Assembly (NCBI RefSeq): GCF_022370635.2
Contig: NZ_CP092362.2
Location: 1,054,001 to 1,118,000, forward strand
Source of the DNA: Mycolicibacterium crocinum
GTDB taxonomy: Bacteria > Actinomycetota > Actinomycetes > Mycobacteriales > Mycobacteriaceae
Length of the DNA: 64,000 bases
Direction: 5' to 3'
Part shown: piece after piece, positions 61,706-64,000 of the stretch
Layout: every line of letters begins with the position of its first letter
Position numbering within the stretch: the stretch's first letter is position 1
The notes under the pieces: generated by a model
Told to the model about the DNA's origin: nothing
Database searches by the model: none
Seen by the model: the letters and a program-made list of their open reading frames with translations, nothing else
Position numbers and translations under genes: made by a program

Positions 61706-62407
61706 TCAACCCAGTCGGCGGAGTGCGGCGAACGGGCTGGCGGCCGCCAAGGCCCGCCGGCGGCGCACGGCCAATTCGACCGGAAGCACCATTGAAATGC
61801 CGCAGGCCTGCGCGAATTGCTGCGCGGTGAGCCCGTCCGCGGAGTTCATGTCGCAGCGGCCAAACGGCGGAGCCCCCTCCGGCAGCCCGCCGCCGTAGCC
61901 CTGCCCGTCGGTGTACTGGTGGGCGACTTTGCCCGGATACGCCGGATTCGAGCCATAGGACGCGACGACCAGGCGGATGCCTTCCGGCTTGGTGGGCCAC
62001 AGGCTGTTGAGGTCCCCGATGTTGCCGTAGCCGATCACCTTCTCCGCCGAACCGACGTAGGCACCCACCTCGTCGTAGGCGGCGTTGATGCCGGCGGACT
62101 GGTCGCCGGTGATCTGCCCGCCCCACGATTCGACATCGAGCATCACCGCCATCCGCGGATGTGGCGCTCGCACTTGGGATTTGAACGTCTCGACGGTTTC
62201 GCGCCAGTTGGGTCGCCAGACGAAGTACACGATGAAGAAGGTGAGACGCCCGCTGTCGGTATTGCTCAGACACCAGCTGTAGTTGTTCACCCAGCGCCGG
62301 TCGCGGTAGGTGCCGTCATTGGAACGGATGCACAGGACCGGGTAGGGGTAGGTGTCGTTGACACCGACCTGCCACTCCGAGACATCGGCGTAGAGGGTGT
62401 CCGGCAT
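61706..62407 (-). CDS. GH25-type lysozyme (muramidase)-like protein without signal peptide
   Basis: A 233-residue protein. The GH25 fold is suggested by YADVSEWQ at the N terminus (catalytic-region Asp), VMLDVESWGG (Asp and Glu) in the middle, and HQYTDGQGY near the end. It starts MPDTLYADVSEWQV with no signal peptide, so export by the Sec route is not expected. The closest look-alikes are phage endolysins. No holin or other phage gene is adjacent. It may be a domesticated lysin. Confidence 0.65.
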   Translation of the reverse strand: MPDTLYADVSEWQVGVNDTYPYPVLCIRSNDGTYRDRRWVNNYSWCLSNTDSGRLTFFIVYFVWRPNWRETVETFKSQVRAPHPRMAVMLDVESWGGQITGDQSAGINAAYDEVGAYVGSAEKVIGYGNIGDLNSLWPTKPEGIRLVVASYGSNPAYPGKVAHQYTDGQGYGGGLPEGAPPFGRCDMNSADGLTAQQFAQACGISMVLPVELAVRRRRALAAASPFAALRRLG

Positions 62408-62443
62408 GCGAAAAGTCTTACCCGCCAGGTGGTCTGGCGAACC

Positions 62444-63160
62444 TCAAGCACCCATCAGTGTGCGCCACTGGTCCAGATTCGACGCCTTGTAGACGTAGTT
62501 GGACCGCTTGACCTCTGAGAGGGTGGCGCTGGGCTCGATCGAATACCAGTGTCCGGGGAACACCGTGGGATCACCGGAGAGTGCGGCGAGTTGCTGCAGG
62601 CTGCGGAACATCTCGTCGACGTCGCCACCCGGAAAATCGGTGCGCCCGCAACCATCCAGGAACAGGGTGTCGCCGGCGACCAAGCGGCCGTCGAGCAGGA
62701 AGCACTGACTGCCCGGGGTATGTCCCGGCGTGTGCAGCAGTTCGATGTCGATGGCGCCGACGGAAACCTTGTCGCCGTGCTCGTGCGCGGTCAGGCCACT
62801 CATCGGGATGCCGGTGACCCGGGAGACCCAGAGGGCTTCGTGGGTGTTGACGTGAACCGGGACTTCGACCCGCTCGAGCAGCTCGGCCAGGCCTGCCAGC
62901 GTGAAGCCCATCATCGACCCGCCGACGTGGTCGGGATGGTGGTGGGTGACCAGGACGCCCGAGAGGTGCATGCCGTCGGCCTCGAGGGCGTCGACCAGGT
63001 CGCCGGCGGCGTAGGCCGGATCGACCACGACGGCGTCGCCGGTGTCCCGGTCGCCGATCAGGTAGGCGAAGTTGCGCATCTGCTGCGCCATCATGTCCCC
63101 GGCGGCGAAATCCCGGCCGGAGAGCAGCTGGCGGAAATACAGACGGTCCGTCGATGCCAT
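62444..63160 (-). CDS. Metallo-beta-lactamase-fold hydrolase, glyoxalase-II-like (Rv0634c equivalent)
   Basis: A 238-residue protein with the zinc motif THHHPDHVGG (72-81) and further His/Asp ligands in LHTPGHTPGS and LVAGDTLFLDGCG. It is the size and fold of glyoxalase II and related persulfide or lactonase hydrolases. The gene order glyoxalase-like, tRNA-Thr, tRNA-Met, rpmG2, hadA fits Rv0634c-Rv0635. The physiological substrate in mycobacteria, which use mycothiol in place of glutathione, is not established. Confidence 0.9.
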   Translation of the reverse strand: MASTDRLYFRQLLSGRDFAAGDMMAQQMRNFAYLIGDRDTGDAVVVDPAYAAGDLVDALEADGMHLSGVLVTHHHPDHVGGSMMGFTLAGLAELLERVEVPVHVNTHEALWVSRVTGIPMSGLTAHEHGDKVSVGAIDIELLHTPGHTPGSQCFLLDGRLVAGDTLFLDGCGRTDFPGGDVDEMFRSLQQLAALSGDPTVFPGHWYSIEPSATLSEVKRSNYVYKASNLDQWRTLMGA

Positions 63161-63193
63161 GGCTCAACAGTAATAGGTGCCCCGACGAGCGGT

Positions 63194-63223
63194 TTGGCTG
63201 AGCCGAGCCGCAGGCTGTACCCT
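63194..63223 (+). promoter_or_regulatory. Probable promoter of tRNA-Thr
   Basis: TTGGCT (63194-63199), an 18-bp spacer and TACCCT (63218-63223) form a SigA-type promoter about 40 bp before the tRNA. Confidence 0.5.
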
Positions 63224-63260
63224 CTTTAAGGCCCACGGCGGTTCGCCACTCGCGGGTCAG

Positions 63261-63333
63261 GCCCCCTTAGCTCAGTCGGCAGAGCGTTTCCATGGTAAGG
63301 AAAAGGTCAACGGTTCGATTCCGTTAGGGGGCT
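63261..63333 (+). tRNA. tRNA-Thr (anticodon GGT)
   Basis: The cloverleaf is complete: acceptor GCCCCCT paired with AGGGGGC, D-arm GCTC-GAGC, anticodon stem TTTCC-GGAAA with loop ATGGTAA (anticodon GGT), and T-arm AACGG-TTCGATT-CCGTT. No CCA is encoded. Confidence 0.95.
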
Positions 63334-63397
63334 CGGTGGACACTCGGATCTCGTGGCTGACCTCTGGGCACCGCGGAGCTCCGCAAGTGCCTATCGG

Positions 63398-63471
63398 GGC
63401 GGTGTAGCTCAGCTGGTTAGAGCGCACGACTCATAATCGTGAGGTCGGGAGATCGAGCCTCCCCACCGCTA
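63398..63471 (+). tRNA. tRNA-Met (anticodon CAT)
   Basis: The cloverleaf has acceptor GGCGGTG paired with CACCGCT, D-arm GCTC-GAGC, anticodon stem CACGA-TCGTG with loop CTCATAA (CAT), and T-arm GGGAG-CTCCC with ATCGAGC. The first acceptor pair is a G-T wobble, unlike the unpaired position of initiator tRNA, so it is read as an elongator. Confidence 0.92.
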
Positions 63472-63512
63472 CTAGGTAGACGCAAACGAGAACGTGAAAG
63501 AAGGCAACGGAC

Positions 63513-63680
63513 GTGGCCTCCAGTACTGACGTACGGCCGAAGATCACTTTGGCCTGCGAGGTGTGCAAGCACCGCAACTACATCACCAAGAAGAACCGTC
63601 GTAACGACCCCGACCGTCTCGAGCTGAAGAAGTTCTGCCCGAACTGCGGCCAGCATCAGCCGCACAAAGAGTCGCGCTGA
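63513..63680 (+). CDS. rpmG2: 50S ribosomal protein L33, zinc-binding form
   Basis: 55 residues from GTG 63513, just 41 bp after tRNA-Met. The zinc ribbon cysteines CEVC and CPNC mark the C+ form. The sequence [17 protein letters not shown] and the C-terminal HKESR are typical of L33. In the order tRNA-rpmG2-hadA it corresponds to Rv0634B. A zinc-free paralogue is often encoded elsewhere. Confidence 0.95.
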   Translation: MASSTDVRPKITLACEVCKHRNYITKKNRRNDPDRLELKKFCPNCGQHQPHKESR

Positions 63681-63745
63681 TCTCATCCGGCCGTCTGCAC
63701 GACGGTCGGTGAATCGTGCCGAGGTTGACTAGATAGGTCCTGCTC

Positions 63746-64000
63746 CGTGCCTTTGTCCCAAGAATTCGTCGGGCGGCATTTCCGCTATCCCGACTACTAC
63801 TTGGTCGAGCGCGAGAAGATCCGCGAGCACGCCAGAGCCATCCAGAACGACGACCCGGCGTTCTTCTCCGACGAGGCCGCCGCCGAGCTGGGCTATGACG
63901 CCGTGCTGGCACCGCTGACCTTCACGTCGATGCTGGGCTACGCCGCCCAGACGGCCTTCTTCGACGACGCCAACATCGGCATCAGCGACAAGCAAATCGT
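63746..64000 (+). CDS. hadA: (3R)-hydroxyacyl-ACP dehydratase subunit HadA, 5' part
   Basis: Open to the window end; 85 residues from GTG 63746, beginning MPLSQEFVGRHFRYPDYYLVE with the conserved VLAPLTFTSMLGY segment. HadA pairs with HadB to dehydrate intermediates in FAS-II, the mycolic acid elongation system. It is a known target of thiacetazone and isoxyl. The downstream part and hadB lie outside. Confidence 0.93.

Overview
The window is high-GC actinobacterial DNA and almost certainly comes from a Mycobacterium (Mycolicibacterium-type) chromosome. The support is a full yrbE/mce operon, two cyclopropane-mycolic-acid-synthase genes, an IniB-type protein, two L,D-transpeptidases, a PE-PPE-domain protein, and a right edge reading glyoxalase-II-like gene, tRNA-Thr, tRNA-Met, rpmG2, hadA. 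That order matches the M. tuberculosis Rv0634c-Rv0635 neighbourhood as I know it. The echA3-like gene (Rv0632c equivalent) lies just before it.

Layout. 1-1.0 kb: 3' end of a P450 and a small cupin. 1.0-3.2 kb: an operon on the minus strand of two WXG100 proteins, a polymorphic toxin ending in a DUF6883-like domain and a DUF4926-like immunity candidate, arranged like esxF-esxE-cpnT-ift. 3.4-7.8 kb: secreted protein, DMT-type membrane protein, a vapBC pair with a double palindromic operator, a SWIM zinc protein and an F420-type reductase. 7.9-11.1 kb: Tat-exported GH16 glucanase, a regulator with two TetR DNA-binding domains, and a divergent DUF2236 oxygenase. 11.1-21.2 kb: yrbEA-yrbEB-mceA-F, a Mce-associated protein and a DUF3298 secreted protein in one tightly overlapping minus-strand operon. 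21.6-28.8 kb: secreted lipase, a Ser/Thr kinase fused to an extracellular solute-binding domain, and a ROK repressor divergent from a large secreted beta-propeller protein. 29.4-31.6 kb: a three-gene unit of a Pro-rich exported protein, a four-histidine ferric-reductase-type membrane protein and a NuoF-like protein, which reads as a small electron-transfer module. 31.6-37.2 kb: acyl-activating enzyme, DUF5994 protein, MHS-type transporter, and an AbiEi/DUF559 gene surrounded by three copies of a 67-bp hairpin repeat.

37.2-46.6 kb: a TetR gene with nested palindromic operators, cspA and a DEAD-box helicase (cold-shock pair), a KasA-like synthase lacking its catalytic cysteine, a canonical and a diverged CMAS, an APC permease, a methyltransferase, a hotdog-like protein and a NYN-domain protein. 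46.8-56.6 kb is a cell-envelope region: two paralogous L,D-transpeptidases flanking a PE-PPE protein, three tandem paralogues of an unrecognised secreted family, a UsfY-like protein, and an orphan 977-residue IniB with internal DNA repeats. 56.7-64 kb: SDR, DUF4239 protein, alpha/beta hydrolase, TetR-echA3 pair, a membrane protein, a GH25 lysozyme-like protein without signal peptide, then the conserved glyoxalase/tRNA/rpmG2/hadA block.

The main themes are envelope lipid transport and remodelling, toxin/antitoxin and conflict genes, and many locally acting regulators whose operators can be read directly as palindromes next to their genes. All identifications come from reading motifs; no database search was run.
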